The notes: a model not told the origin generated them from the letters alone. A DNA stretch of 8,563 nucleotides from a crenarchaeote SCGC AAA261-N23 (GCA_000375685.1 AQVQ01000047.1:1-8563); one strand, 5' to 3'. Counted from the stretch's first letter, positions 1-7,280 are shown. Translations and numbers: made by a program.

Positions 1-746
1 GTTCTTCCCATACCTGTCTGTATCTCGTCCATGATAAGCAAAGCTCCATATTCTTTTAGAACTTTATTCAATAGACTGAAGAAATTTGAAGGAGGAATGA
101 CAATGCCCCCAATACCTTGTATTGGTTCAGAGATAACACAGGATAAATCGCTGTTATTCTTAATGTATTGTTCGATTTCCTCAACTATGATTTTAGCATA
201 TTCTTCTTCTTTTATCTCTTCAAATTTGCTTCTGTATTTGTAAGGAAAAGGTAAAATAATAACTCCTGGTGGTAGAGGACCATACTCTTTTCTCCTTATT
301 CCATGATATAAACCTGTTAAGTAAGTTCTTCCATGGTAACCTCCCATAAACATTGCTATGTTGCTCTTCTTGTTAAATCTCTTTGAAAGTTTTATTGCTA
401 GCTCAATTCCTTCTGATCCGCTCAACTTGAAATGTATTTTATTATACATTATGTTATCATCAAATAACTTTATTACGTTCCTCGCTGCGTTAAGAAGTTC
501 CTCTGTATAAAAATTGTATCCGTTTCCAGCTACGATGTTATCAACAACCCTTTTTATTTCATCTCCAAGCCCTTTAAAATTATGACCTAGAGTTGCTGTT
601 GTTACTACGGTCATAAAATCTAAATATCTATTTCCTTCAATATCGTAAAGATATACTCCTTCAGCTTTCTTCACGAAAATTCTGTGGGAAGGATATAAAT
701 TCGTCATTAAGTATTTATCTATTTCTTTTAGCAAGCTTTCCATCAT
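1..746 (-). CDS. Class III (PLP-dependent) aminotransferase, 3' part missing
   Basis: Reading the minus strand from ATG at 746-744 gives 248 uninterrupted codons running off the window start, so the C-terminal part is missing. Visible family marks are SGSEGIE (cofactor-phosphate/substrate region, usually SGxEA), YHGRT, EPIQGIGG and, at the edge, DEIQTGMGRT, whose Asp normally contacts the PLP pyridine nitrogen. The catalytic lysine lies beyond the window. The fold-type I family includes acetylornithine/ornithine, 4-aminobutyrate and related omega-aminotransferases, and the substrate cannot be fixed from this fragment. Met codons at 746 and 743 are adjacent; the first is chosen because a TATA-like box sits 25 nt upstream, fitting a leaderless mRNA. 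The gene diverges from the transporter. If the interior between the outer inverted repeats were flipped, it would instead lie directly downstream of, and co-directional with, the E1-like gene. Confidence 0.9.
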   Translation of the reverse strand, partial: MMESLLKEIDKYLMTNLYPSHRIFVKKAEGVYLYDIEGNRYLDFMTVVTTATLGHNFKGLGDEIKRVVDNIVAGNGYNFYTEELLNAARNVIKLFDDNIMYNKIHFKLSGSEGIELAIKLSKRFNKKSNIAMFMGGYHGRTYLTGLYHGIRRKEYGPLPPGVIILPFPYKYRSKFEEIKEEEYAKIIVEEIEQYIKNNSDLSCVISEPIQGIGGIVIPPSNFFSLLNKVLKEYGALLIMDEIQTGMGR

Positions 747-765
747 GAAGATAATGAGAATTTAG

Positions 766-771
766 TATAAA
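766..771 (-). promoter_or_regulatory. TATA box of the aminotransferase gene
   Basis: On the minus strand TTTATA ends 19 nt before the ATG, so it begins at about -25 from the start codon, with purine-rich AAGGA just upstream as a possible BRE. This spacing is typical of leaderless archaeal promoters. Confidence 0.55.
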
Positions 772-818
772 TCCTTAAAAAATCTAAATTACGTTGAGCT
801 TTTTTAGATAATGAATAA

Positions 819-913
819 ATTTAATTTACTGGTAAAGTTTCGAGCTGTTATTCTATGTTATCCCAAAATCTTGAATTTTTTAAATCGAAGAGTAGGCTAG
901 TAAAATTTATACC
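819..913 (+). repeat. Left arm of a perfect 95-bp inverted repeat (copy of the E1 gene 3' end)
   Basis: Every base from 819 to 913 is the reverse complement of 8563 to 8469 (paired coordinates sum to 9382). Similarity stops abruptly at 914/8468. The outer edge coincides with the window end, so the true length may be greater. In the right arm the sequence is genuine coding DNA for the last 21 residues of the E1-like protein plus its stop and a short downstream stretch. Here it is non-coding or only incidentally open, so this arm looks like the derived copy. It contributes an apparent in-frame extension (855-938) to the transporter gene and a TATA-like sequence at 905-910. Confidence 0.93.
905..910 (+). 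promoter_or_regulatory. Possible TATA box of the MFS transporter gene
   Basis: TTTATA lies 34 nt before the favoured ATG at 939, predicting transcription start a few bases upstream of that codon. It falls inside the 95-bp inverted repeat, so the promoter may have been supplied by the duplication. In the other copy the same bases are coding sequence of the E1-like gene. Position only; no experimental support. Confidence 0.3.
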
Positions 914-938
914 GTGTTTGAGAAAAATTACCATATTA

Positions 939-2174
939 ATGAAAATATTAAACATTCCAGTCATAAATCAATTCTCTCAGTTCAAAAATTTGCAAAACGA
1001 AGCAAAATTTTTGATATTATCATCGATGGTTTCTTCTCTAGCACAAGGTTTTCTGTTTGTCGATCTTACAGTTTATTTAAATAACGTGGGCTATTCTCCT
1101 TTCCTTATAGGGATTATCTTATCTACAAGGACTTTCATAGGTTCCGTGTTAATGATATTCTTGGCCGTGTTGTCCGACATGTTAGGAAGAAAAAAGTTTG
1201 TTTTGTTTGGAAGACTTTTGCTTTTGATAAGCTTTATAATCTACGCAATAACCTATGATTTCTCATGGATGATTTTAGTGGCTGTGCTTACTGGAATATC
1301 CTTTGCTTCTACATCATCTTCTTTTTTAGCATGGTTTACGGAAAAAACAAGCATTTCAGATAGAAATCTAGCTTTTGCAACAAATAGTTTCTTAACAGGA
1401 ATATCCATGTCTTTTGGGATGTTGATGGGGGGTTTGCCACCTATTTTAATGAATTACTTTAAACTAAGTTTATTCAATTCTTACAGGTTAATATTCATTG
1501 TTTCTGGGTTGTTGATTTTATTTTCAATTTTACTACTGTTAAAAGTTTCTGAAAAATACAAAGGCAAAAGAAATTTTGAGATTTTACCAAAGAAATCTTT
1601 TAAATTTGTAATGAAGCTTTCCATTCTAGGACTGATAGGTCTAGGGGCAGGCGTTATAATCCAACTTTTTCCTCTTTGGTTTTATCTAAAGTTTGGAATA
1701 AACGTAGATATACTAGGACCTATATTTGCAATATCTCAAATACTAACTTCAATTGCTTCTTTTACAACCCCTGCTTTAGCTTCAAAAATAGGTTCAATAA
1801 GAACAATTGCTTTTACTCAGGCATCTTCGATAATAATTCTTATAATAATGCCTTTTATATCAAGCTACATAGTGGCAGGATCGTTTTTCATATTAAGAAA
1901 TGCGCTGATGAATATGTCTTCCCCAATTATGAATGCTTTTACAATGAGTCTCATTCCTGAGGATGAAAGGGCAAAAGGTTCAGCTATCATACAAACATTT
2001 GACTCAATTCCAAGATCGATCGGTCCATCTATAGGCGGATATTTCTTTGACATTGGAATGTTGGATGTTCCTTTCTTTATCACAGCCACACTCTATTCAA
2101 TATCTACCTTATTGTTTTTCAGAATGTTTAGAAATATTGAACTGACCTATGGAGTACTTGGCGAACATTTATAA
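939..2174 (+). CDS. MFS-family transporter
   Basis: An integral membrane protein of about 411 residues with roughly twelve hydrophobic helices, the usual size for the major facilitator superfamily. The loop after the second helix carries the MFS signature as LSDMLGRKK, and a weaker equivalent lies near the start of the second half. These carriers move small solutes or drugs by uniport or proton coupling; the substrate is not readable from sequence. The open frame extends back to ATG 855, but codons 855-913 are an antisense copy of the E1 gene tail and encode a charged stretch unlike a transporter N-terminus. Starting at 939 leaves about 20 residues before the first helix, normal for the family. 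No operon partner is evident: the aminotransferase diverges and a decayed repeat follows. Sugar import for the next operon is possible but only suggested by proximity. Confidence 0.88.
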   Translation: MKILNIPVINQFSQFKNLQNEAKFLILSSMVSSLAQGFLFVDLTVYLNNVGYSPFLIGIILSTRTFIGSVLMIFLAVLSDMLGRKKFVLFGRLLLLISFIIYAITYDFSWMILVAVLTGISFASTSSSFLAWFTEKTSISDRNLAFATNSFLTGISMSFGMLMGGLPPILMNYFKLSLFNSYRLIFIVSGLLILFSILLLLKVSEKYKGKRNFEILPKKSFKFVMKLSILGLIGLGAGVIIQLFPLWFYLKFGINVDILGPIFAISQILTSIASFTTPALASKIGSIRTIAFTQASSIIILIIMPFISSYIVAGSFFILRNALMNMSSPIMNAFTMSLIPEDERAKGSAIIQTFDSIPRSIGPSIGGYFFDIGMLDVPFFITATLYSISTLLFFRMFRNIELTYGVLGEHL

Positions 2175-2204
2175 TTTAGATTTATTCTTAAAGTTTAACC
2201 TTAA

Positions 2205-2551
2205 TAAACTGACCTCCTCACCACCCTAGAAAGGAGAGGTTACACTTCTAGAGAAGTTCATTGGTTTCCAGAATTGATTCTTAGCTACAAATCTAATTTG
2301 CTTACATTAGAAGTATCAGAGCTTCCCCATTTTATCTGGTTTAAAGGAACATTCATACAAAGGGACAGCCTAAAATCTGGATTCTATTAAGAAACCTTCA
2401 TTAAAAAGTACAACTTAATTCTCCTTCCCAGTCCCATTAAGCTTTGATCGAGCTTAGGAATAGCTTCACTGATTTTCTTAACATTTTTATAAAATAATTA
2501 TTTAAATATATTCATCCCCATCCTAAAGGGTAAGGCCTTCATTTATGTAAA
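2205..2551 (-). repeat. Diverged ~350-bp repeat element, copy A
   Basis: This fills nearly all of the 406-bp gap between transporter and dehydratase. Its reverse complement aligns end to end with 5539-5889. Strong blocks include 2531-2551 against 5539-5559 (19 of 21 identical, centred on ATGAAGGCCTT) and the stretch around 2372-2400 against 5685-5717. The far ends share GAGG-GGTC-like sequence. Overall identity is moderate with small gaps, so the copies are old. On the minus strand short peptide similarities with copy B survive across stops and frameshifts (NEGFLIESRF here, NEGFSIESRF in copy B), suggesting a dead coding sequence, perhaps a transposase end. No open gene remains, and no terminal inverted repeat or target duplication was identified. 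Confidence 0.7.
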
Positions 2552-2552
2552 G

Positions 2553-2559
2553 TAATATA
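2553..2559 (+). promoter_or_regulatory. Possible promoter of the sugar-acid operon
   Basis: The TATA-like TAATATA begins 28 nt before the ATG at 2581, the spacing expected for a leaderless archaeal gene. It lies immediately outside the inner edge of repeat copy A, so the element abuts the operon promoter. The Sulfolobus ara-box was not seen upstream. Confidence 0.4.
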
Positions 2560-2580
2560 ACCGGTGCTAGTTTTAGAATT

Positions 2581-3750
2581 ATGGGCAAAATAAAAGAAAT
2601 TGAAATATTTGAATTGGGAGAAAAAGAAACGGCTACACCTTGGAGTTCAACTATTTTGATTCTAAGATTGGTTACCTCAGATGGTTATGTAGGCTATGGA
2701 GAAGCGCCTACAACTTTGATGACCCTTCCAGTATATGAGCAGCTTAGAGAGGTTGCTAGAATATTCAAGAATAAAGAAGTAACAGAAATAGAAAAAAATG
2801 TGAAGGAATTTTACAAGCATTCTTTCTATTTAACTGTTTCAGTTGAAGCTACATCTGCTCTTAGCGCATTTGAAATAGCTTCTTGGGATATTCTGGGAAA
2901 AATGCTAGGGGCTCCAGTTTATTTGTTTTTAGGAGGAAAACTTAGAGACAAAGTTAAAGCATATTCTAATGGGTGGTATTCAGATTGTGTTTATCCTGAA
3001 GACTTTGTTAAAAAAGCTAAAGATTTGGAAAAGAAAGGATACAAGGCTATAAAGTTCGATCCTTTTGGAAACCAATTTAATACAATAGACGATGAACATT
3101 TAAAGAGAGCTGAAGCTATTGTTTCGGCTTTAAAGGAAAATACTTCTTTAGAACTTCTAATCGAATTTCATGGCAGATTTGATGCAATTTCTGCAATAAA
3201 GGCAGGAAAAATTTTGGAAAAATATAATCCGCTATTTATGGAAGAGCCAGTACATCCTGATTTGTTTGAAGGGTTGATCAAGTTCAGGAAAAATGTTAAC
3301 ACAAGAATAGCATTAGGCGAAAGGGTTCTTAATAAAAATCTTTTTATTCCTTACTTGAAAGAAAACCTAGTTGATATAATCCAGCCAGATGTGACAAACG
3401 TAGGTGGAATTTTTGAGGCAAAACACTGTTCAGTAATTGCAGATGCTTTTGGAGTAGGTGTAGCATATCACAATGCCTTTGGTCCTGTTCAAACTGCAGC
3501 TACGCTTCAATTAGATGCTAACATTTATAACTTTGTAATCCAGGAAAGCTTTGAAGATTCTTGGCCAAGATGGAAGAATGATTTAATCAAAAAAGGATAC
3601 AGAATTGAGGATGGATACTACATAGTTCCCTCCGATCCTGGATTAGGTATAGAGATAAACGAGAAGATCCTTGAAGAATTTAAAATTGAAGGAATGGAAA
3701 GTTTCAATGAAGAAGAACCTCTTTGGGTTGTTAAGGGAACTTTCAAATGA
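2581..3750 (+). CDS. gnaD: Gluconate/galactonate dehydratase-like enzyme (mandelate racemase/enolase superfamily)
   Basis: A 389-residue cytosolic enzyme of the enolase superfamily, with N-terminal capping domain (about 1-120) followed by a TIM barrel. From memory it closely resembles Sulfolobus gluconate dehydratase GnaD throughout, including the WASWDI-type motif, NGWY-DCV, KFDPFG, HGRF and the C-terminal EEP-WVVKGT-K. GnaD removes water from D-gluconate or D-galactonate to give 2-keto-3-deoxy acids. Predicted Mg ligands are E195 (in LIEFHGRF), E221 (MEEP) and E247 (LGER). H197 and the pair D270/H297 (QPD, YHNAFG) are candidate acid/base residues. No key residue is missing. It leads a three-gene operon, its stop overlapping the next start as ATGA. 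The start is at the first Met, 25-28 nt after a TATA-like box. The exact aldonate may differ from gluconate because this may be a paralogue of the housekeeping enzyme. Confidence 0.88.
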   Translation: MGKIKEIEIFELGEKETATPWSSTILILRLVTSDGYVGYGEAPTTLMTLPVYEQLREVARIFKNKEVTEIEKNVKEFYKHSFYLTVSVEATSALSAFEIASWDILGKMLGAPVYLFLGGKLRDKVKAYSNGWYSDCVYPEDFVKKAKDLEKKGYKAIKFDPFGNQFNTIDDEHLKRAEAIVSALKENTSLELLIEFHGRFDAISAIKAGKILEKYNPLFMEEPVHPDLFEGLIKFRKNVNTRIALGERVLNKNLFIPYLKENLVDIIQPDVTNVGGIFEAKHCSVIADAFGVGVAYHNAFGPVQTAATLQLDANIYNFVIQESFEDSWPRWKNDLIKKGYRIEDGYYIVPSDPGLGIEINEKILEEFKIEGMESFNEEEPLWVVKGTFK

Positions 3751-4370
3751 AGGTTTACGATTTAACCTTTGAAATTGAAAATGGAATGGTGCATTTTGAA
3801 GGCGATCCTGTTCCCAAAATAATTCAAGTTAAAAGCATCAAAGAAAATGGTTATAACGTTAAGGAAATCCATATGGGGACGCATACATCAACACATATTG
3901 ATGCGCCTTCGCATTTCATTGAAGGAGGAGCTAGCGTTGAAAAAATTGATCCTTTGGCATTATGTGGGATTTACCAAGTAATAGATGCAAGTGAAAAGAA
4001 AGGAATAACTAAAGAAGTAATTCAGAAGGCAAAAAATGAAAAAGTATTATTCTATACTGGTAGCAACCTTGAATGGAATGTAGAAAAAATTTTCAAGAAT
4101 TATTCTTACATCACAAGGGAAGCTGCAGAAGAAATTGTTAATAAGGGAATAAAAGTTGTAGGAATTGACTCACCTACGGTTGAAGAACCTTATGAGAAGA
4201 ATTTTCCTACACATAAAATCCTTTTAGGAAATAACGTTTTAATTATCGAGAACTTAAACTCTAAACTTTTGAAATCAATAGTAGGGAAAAGTGTTTTAGT
4301 TATAGCTTTACCTCTGAAAATTAAAGACGGTGATGGTTCTCCTGTAAGAGTATTAGCAATTGAAATATGA
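3747..4370 (+). CDS. Cyclase-family (PF04199) metal-dependent hydrolase
   Basis: A 207-residue protein of the cyclase/kynurenine-formamidase-like family, of normal length. The signature runs from residue 42 to 57 (HMGTHTSTHIDAPSHF). H46, H50 and D52 form the H-x3-H-x-D metal-binding pattern known from KynB-type formamidases, with H56 as a further ligand or catalytic histidine. The later GIDSPTVEE matches the conserved GxDSxS-like segment. Known members hydrolyse cyclic or linear amide bonds (N-formylkynurenine, isatin). It is translationally coupled on both sides by ATGA overlaps to a sugar-acid dehydratase and a sugar dehydrogenase, with no tryptophan-degradation gene nearby. An aldonolactone-opening role is therefore the simplest inference; to my knowledge it is not established for this family. 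No signal peptide, so likely cytosolic. Confidence 0.85.
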   Translation: MKVYDLTFEIENGMVHFEGDPVPKIIQVKSIKENGYNVKEIHMGTHTSTHIDAPSHFIEGGASVEKIDPLALCGIYQVIDASEKKGITKEVIQKAKNEKVLFYTGSNLEWNVEKIFKNYSYITREAAEEIVNKGIKVVGIDSPTVEEPYEKNFPTHKILLGNNVLIIENLNSKLLKSIVGKSVLVIALPLKIKDGDGSPVRVLAIEI

Positions 4371-5431
4371 AAGCCTTATTGGTTAAACCTGGTAAAGAAG
4401 GAATTGAATTGAAGTATTTAGATATTAGAGAAGAAAATATGATAAAAGTCAGAACACTATTTACAGGAATATGCGGAACTGATAGAGAAATTGTTAATAA
4501 CGTTTTAAAATTTGTAAGAGCTGAGAAAGGAGAATACTTAGTTCTTGGACATGAGGGATTAGGTATAGTTGAGCAAAGTATAGAAGGTTCAAAATTAAAG
4601 GAAGGAGATTTAGTTGTTCCTATGGTTAGAAGACCTGGAAAATGCATAATGTGCAGAATCGGAAGGCAAGATTATTGCATAGATGGTGATTTTGTTGAAG
4701 CCGGAATAAGAGGAAAAGATGGGTTTATGCGTGAATATTTCTATGATAGGGAGGAATTCTTAATAAAAGTGAGTAAGGAAATTCAGGATATTGCTGTTCT
4801 AGTTGAGCCTACTAAAAATGTCATGAAAATTAAGGAAGTATTTGATTTTCTTAAAAACAGGGTCGTTTGGCATTGCGAAGATTCGACATATTCATGCAAA
4901 GGTGCATGGGTATTTGGCACGGGTACGGAGGGTTTGTTGATTTCATCAGTATTCAAAAGCTTAGGTTTTAATGTAACGATTGTTAACGTGCACCCTCTTG
5001 ATGAAAGGATAATGAAATTTTTAGATAAAAATAGGATAAGCTTTTTCAATTCATCTAAAGATGATTGGAATAAAGCATTGAAAGATAATCCTATGGATTT
5101 GGCCATTGATGCAGCAGGAACAACAGATGTTTTTGAATCATGTATAAACCATCTCAATAACAACGGTATTTTCATATTCTTCGGAACAAGAGGTTCAGGA
5201 AAAATAGAGGGTGGTGAGTTTATTGCTAAAATCGTTGATAAAAACCTTTCTTTAGCAGGAGTTGAAGATGGGAGTAAAAAACATTATATTGAAGCTGCTG
5301 AGTTTTTGAAAAATTACGGTAAAGAATATTACTTGAATGATTTAATCACAGGAATATATCACCCAGAAGACATTTGGCTTTTTAAAGAAAAACCAAAGGA
5401 AGAAATTAAAAGTATAATAAAATGGCATTAA
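4367..5431 (+). CDS. Glucose 1-dehydrogenase-like Zn-dependent MDR oxidoreductase
   Basis: A 354-residue medium-chain dehydrogenase resembling Sulfolobus glucose dehydrogenase along its whole length (366 residues, from memory). Catalytic zinc site: C36 (GICGTDREIV), H62-E63 (LGHEG), and E147 where the Sulfolobus enzyme has Gln150. The structural-zinc lobe keeps three cysteines (C93, C96, C104), but the first position of the four-Cys pattern is P90. The nucleotide-binding loop is G184-T-G186-T-E-G189. The following NADP-recognition stretch, Asn-Arg-Arg in the Sulfolobus enzyme, reads N207-V208-H209, so coenzyme preference may differ. Some sugar-contacting positions also appear altered (V87 and N151 where Asn89 and Asp154 are recalled). 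It probably oxidises an aldose at C1 to the lactone, providing substrate for the two upstream genes. Last gene of the operon, followed by a T-rich region. Confidence 0.87.
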   Translation: MKALLVKPGKEGIELKYLDIREENMIKVRTLFTGICGTDREIVNNVLKFVRAEKGEYLVLGHEGLGIVEQSIEGSKLKEGDLVVPMVRRPGKCIMCRIGRQDYCIDGDFVEAGIRGKDGFMREYFYDREEFLIKVSKEIQDIAVLVEPTKNVMKIKEVFDFLKNRVVWHCEDSTYSCKGAWVFGTGTEGLLISSVFKSLGFNVTIVNVHPLDERIMKFLDKNRISFFNSSKDDWNKALKDNPMDLAIDAAGTTDVFESCINHLNNNGIFIFFGTRGSGKIEGGEFIAKIVDKNLSLAGVEDGSKKHYIEAAEFLKNYGKEYYLNDLITGIYHPEDIWLFKEKPKEEIKSIIKWH

Positions 5432-5435
5432 ATTT

Positions 5436-5479
5436 AAGATTTTATTTAGCTTTTATAATTTTTAAATTTTAAAAATCTT
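5436..5479 (+). terminator. Possible T-rich terminator after the sugar operon
   Basis: Starting five bases after the dehydrogenase stop, AAGATTTT can pair with AAAATCTT near 5472-5479, and the interval is dominated by T tracts, which terminate archaeal RNA polymerase. The stem is all weak pairs, so the T-richness is the more meaningful signal. Confidence 0.3.
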
Positions 5480-5538
5480 ATCAAATACATTTTATTTTCC
5501 ATGTTTTTACCTGTTCTCAAATTTAATTTTTTCTTTCA

Positions 5539-5889
5539 TTTACACAAATGAAGGCCTTGCCATTAAGGGTTAGAATGAATAGATTTAAATTTATTTTATG
5601 AGTTTCACTTAGGGAATTTAAACGTTTTCTTAAGCTAGATAGAGGGCTTTGTGGGACTTAGAAAGTAGCAATAGTGTTGCTTTTCAATGAAGGATTCTCG
5701 ATAGAATCAAGATTTAAGGTTGGGCAGTCTTTATATGAAAGTTTATTTAGGAACTGATAATATGAGGAAAGCTCATATACGTAAATGTTCAGCAAGTGAG
5801 ACATGAAGCCAAGAATAAATGCTGTAAAATAATGAGCTACTTTAGAAGTAAAACTTCTAACTCCTAGAGCAACGAGAGGGTCGGTATCT
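5539..5889 (+). repeat. Diverged ~350-bp repeat element, copy B
   Basis: This occupies the centre of the 577-bp gap between the dehydrogenase and the threonine synthase-like gene, in the opposite orientation to copy A. Read forward it holds the broken frame NEGFSIESRFKVGQSLY (about 5686-5736), and in a shifted frame GKLIYVNVQQVRHEAKNK (about 5767-5820), each matched by degraded equivalents in copy A. The RF-IE-like spacing recalls the Y-R-E signature near the C-terminus of IS4-group transposases, but the conserved Arg is Gly in both copies, so this is a guess. Weak similarity may extend past 5889 to about 5918. The rest of the gap is an AT-rich operon tail (5432-5538) and a promoter region (5920-6008). 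Confidence 0.7.
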
Positions 5890-5975
5890 AAGACTACTAA
5901 ACACTAATTTTAAGAAAATATTTTTGAAGGATAACCTTTCTTGGAATATTACAAAATTCATATTTAATTACAAAT

Positions 5976-5984
5976 GAATTTAAG
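5976..5984 (+). promoter_or_regulatory. Possible TATA box of the threonine synthase-sulfur carrier-E1 operon
   Basis: GAATTTAAG is centred about 29 nt before the ATG at 6009, appropriate for a leaderless or very short-leader transcript; no GGTG-type ribosome site precedes the ATG. TATTTAATTA at 5961-5970 is a weaker alternative that would give a leader of about 15 nt. Confidence 0.35.
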
Positions 5985-6008
5985 TAGTTTTTCATCTTTT
6001 CAATAGCA

Positions 6009-7280
6009 ATGGGGGGATCAAGCTTAACAAGCAAGAAAACTTCAAGATTTATTCAAGAGCACGTTGTAGGCCTAAAATGTAGAGATTGTGGAAAAGAATT
6101 CGAAATTGCACCTTTATATGTCTGTGATGAATGCTTTGGAGCTTTAGATATTATTTATGATTTTGAAAAAATAAGTTTTTCAAAAAGTGATCTTAAATCA
6201 AGAGAAAATACCTTGTGGAGATACAAAGAATTTCTTCCATTCGAAGCTCCTGAGTATGTTAGTGAAATTAAAGCAGGATTCACTCCTTTGATTAGGGCAA
6301 AACTTTTGGCTAAAAAGCTTGGATTGAAGGAACTTTATATAAAGAATGATTGTGTAAACCCAACATATTCCTTTAAAGATAGACCTGCTGCACTTGGAGT
6401 AACCGCAGCATTAAGCTTTGGAATGAAATCGGTTGGATGCGCGTCTACAGGAAACTTAGCTAGCGCAACAGCTGCATATGCAGCAAGGGTGGGATTGCCT
6501 TGTTATATAATAATTCCTAATGGAATTGAAGTTTCAAAAATTTCACAAGCTCAATCTTATGGTGCTAAAATAGTAGCTGTTGAAGGGACGTATGATGATG
6601 CAAACAGATTGGCTACGCAAGCCGCAGAATTGTTCAACATAGGTATGGTAAATATAAATTTAAGGCCTTATTATGTAGAAGGCTCAAAAACTCTTGCTTT
6701 GGAAGTTGCTGAACAATTGAACTGGGAAGCACCTGATGTATTCATAGTACCTACAGCTAGCGGTGCAATGTTCAATGCAATATGCAGAGGTTTTGAACAG
6801 CTTCTTGAACTTGGACTTATAAATCATTTACCCAAAAAACCTGTTGTTGCACAAGCTTTAGGCTGTAATCCTATTTCTAAAGCTTTTAAAGAAGGGAGAG
6901 ATTACATAGAAGTTATCGAAAATCCAAATACTATTGCACATAGTCTTGCGATAGGTAATCCCGGAGATGGTGTTTATGTTCTCAGAAGGTTAAAACAAGG
7001 AGGATTAGCTGAAGATGTTAGTGATCAAGAAATAATTGAAGGAATCAAACTGCTTGCACAGAATGAAGGCATATATGCAGAGCCTGCAGGAGGAGTAGCT
7101 ATTGCAGTTTTGAAGAAACTTGTAGAGGAAGGGAAAATTCAAGAGGATGAAAGGGTTGTTTGCTACGTTACAGGAAGTGGATTAAAAACTCCAGAAACTT
7201 TAAAAGGAAAAGTTGAGGAACCTATCTTAATTAAGCCTCAAGTAAAGTATCTTGAAAGTATATTGACATGGCAAAAGTAG
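6009..7280 (+). CDS. thrC: Threonine synthase-like PLP enzyme
   Basis: A 423-residue fold-type II PLP enzyme of threonine synthase type. An N-terminal zinc-ribbon-like cap carries C24-x2-C27 and C39-x2-C42. K123 in PTYSFKDRPA is the Schiff-base lysine, STGN (146-149) the cofactor-phosphate loop, and GSG (389-391) lies close to the pyridine ring. AHSLAIGNP is also typical of threonine synthases. The known reaction converts O-phosphohomoserine to threonine. The gene overlaps the sulfur-carrier gene by 13 nt, and related PLP enzymes (CysM with CysO in mycobacteria) accept sulfur from such carriers. A role in making cysteine or homocysteine from a phosphorylated precursor is therefore a reasonable alternative. 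Catalytic residues alone do not separate the options. No other homoserine-pathway gene is present in the window. Confidence 0.88.
   Translation: MGGSSLTSKKTSRFIQEHVVGLKCRDCGKEFEIAPLYVCDECFGALDIIYDFEKISFSKSDLKSRENTLWRYKEFLPFEAPEYVSEIKAGFTPLIRAKLLAKKLGLKELYIKNDCVNPTYSFKDRPAALGVTAALSFGMKSVGCASTGNLASATAAYAARVGLPCYIIIPNGIEVSKISQAQSYGAKIVAVEGTYDDANRLATQAAELFNIGMVNINLRPYYVEGSKTLALEVAEQLNWEAPDVFIVPTASGAMFNAICRGFEQLLELGLINHLPKKPVVAQALGCNPISKAFKEGRDYIEVIENPNTIAHSLAIGNPGDGVYVLRRLKQGGLAEDVSDQEIIEGIKLLAQNEGIYAEPAGGVAIAVLKKLVEEGKIQEDERVVCYVTGSGLKTPETLKGKVEEPILIKPQVKYLESILTWQK

Noticed and set aside
31..243. 70-codon plus-strand frame
   Set aside because: Antisense to clearly coding aminotransferase sequence (EPIQGIGG region); no family resemblance.
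855..938. Upstream extension of the transporter from ATG 855
   Set aside because: Most of it is an antisense copy of the E1 gene tail; ATG 939 gives a normal distance to the first helix.
1676..2089. Two overlapping frames (94 codons plus, 74 codons minus) inside the transporter
   Set aside because: Shadows of the transporter coding sequence, without recognisable domains or own signals.
2563..2566. GGTG as a Shine-Dalgarno for the dehydratase
   Set aside because: It is 14 nt from the ATG, too far for usual spacing; the TATA-like box position suggests a leaderless start.
4321..5175. Minus-strand frames of 108 and 130 codons
   Set aside because: Antisense to the dehydrogenase, whose zinc and nucleotide motifs show that the plus frame is the coding one.
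2205..5889. CRISPR array, tRNA or structured RNA in the long gaps
   Set aside because: The gaps hold two inverted diverged copies of one element, not regularly spaced short repeats, and no cloverleaf was recognised.
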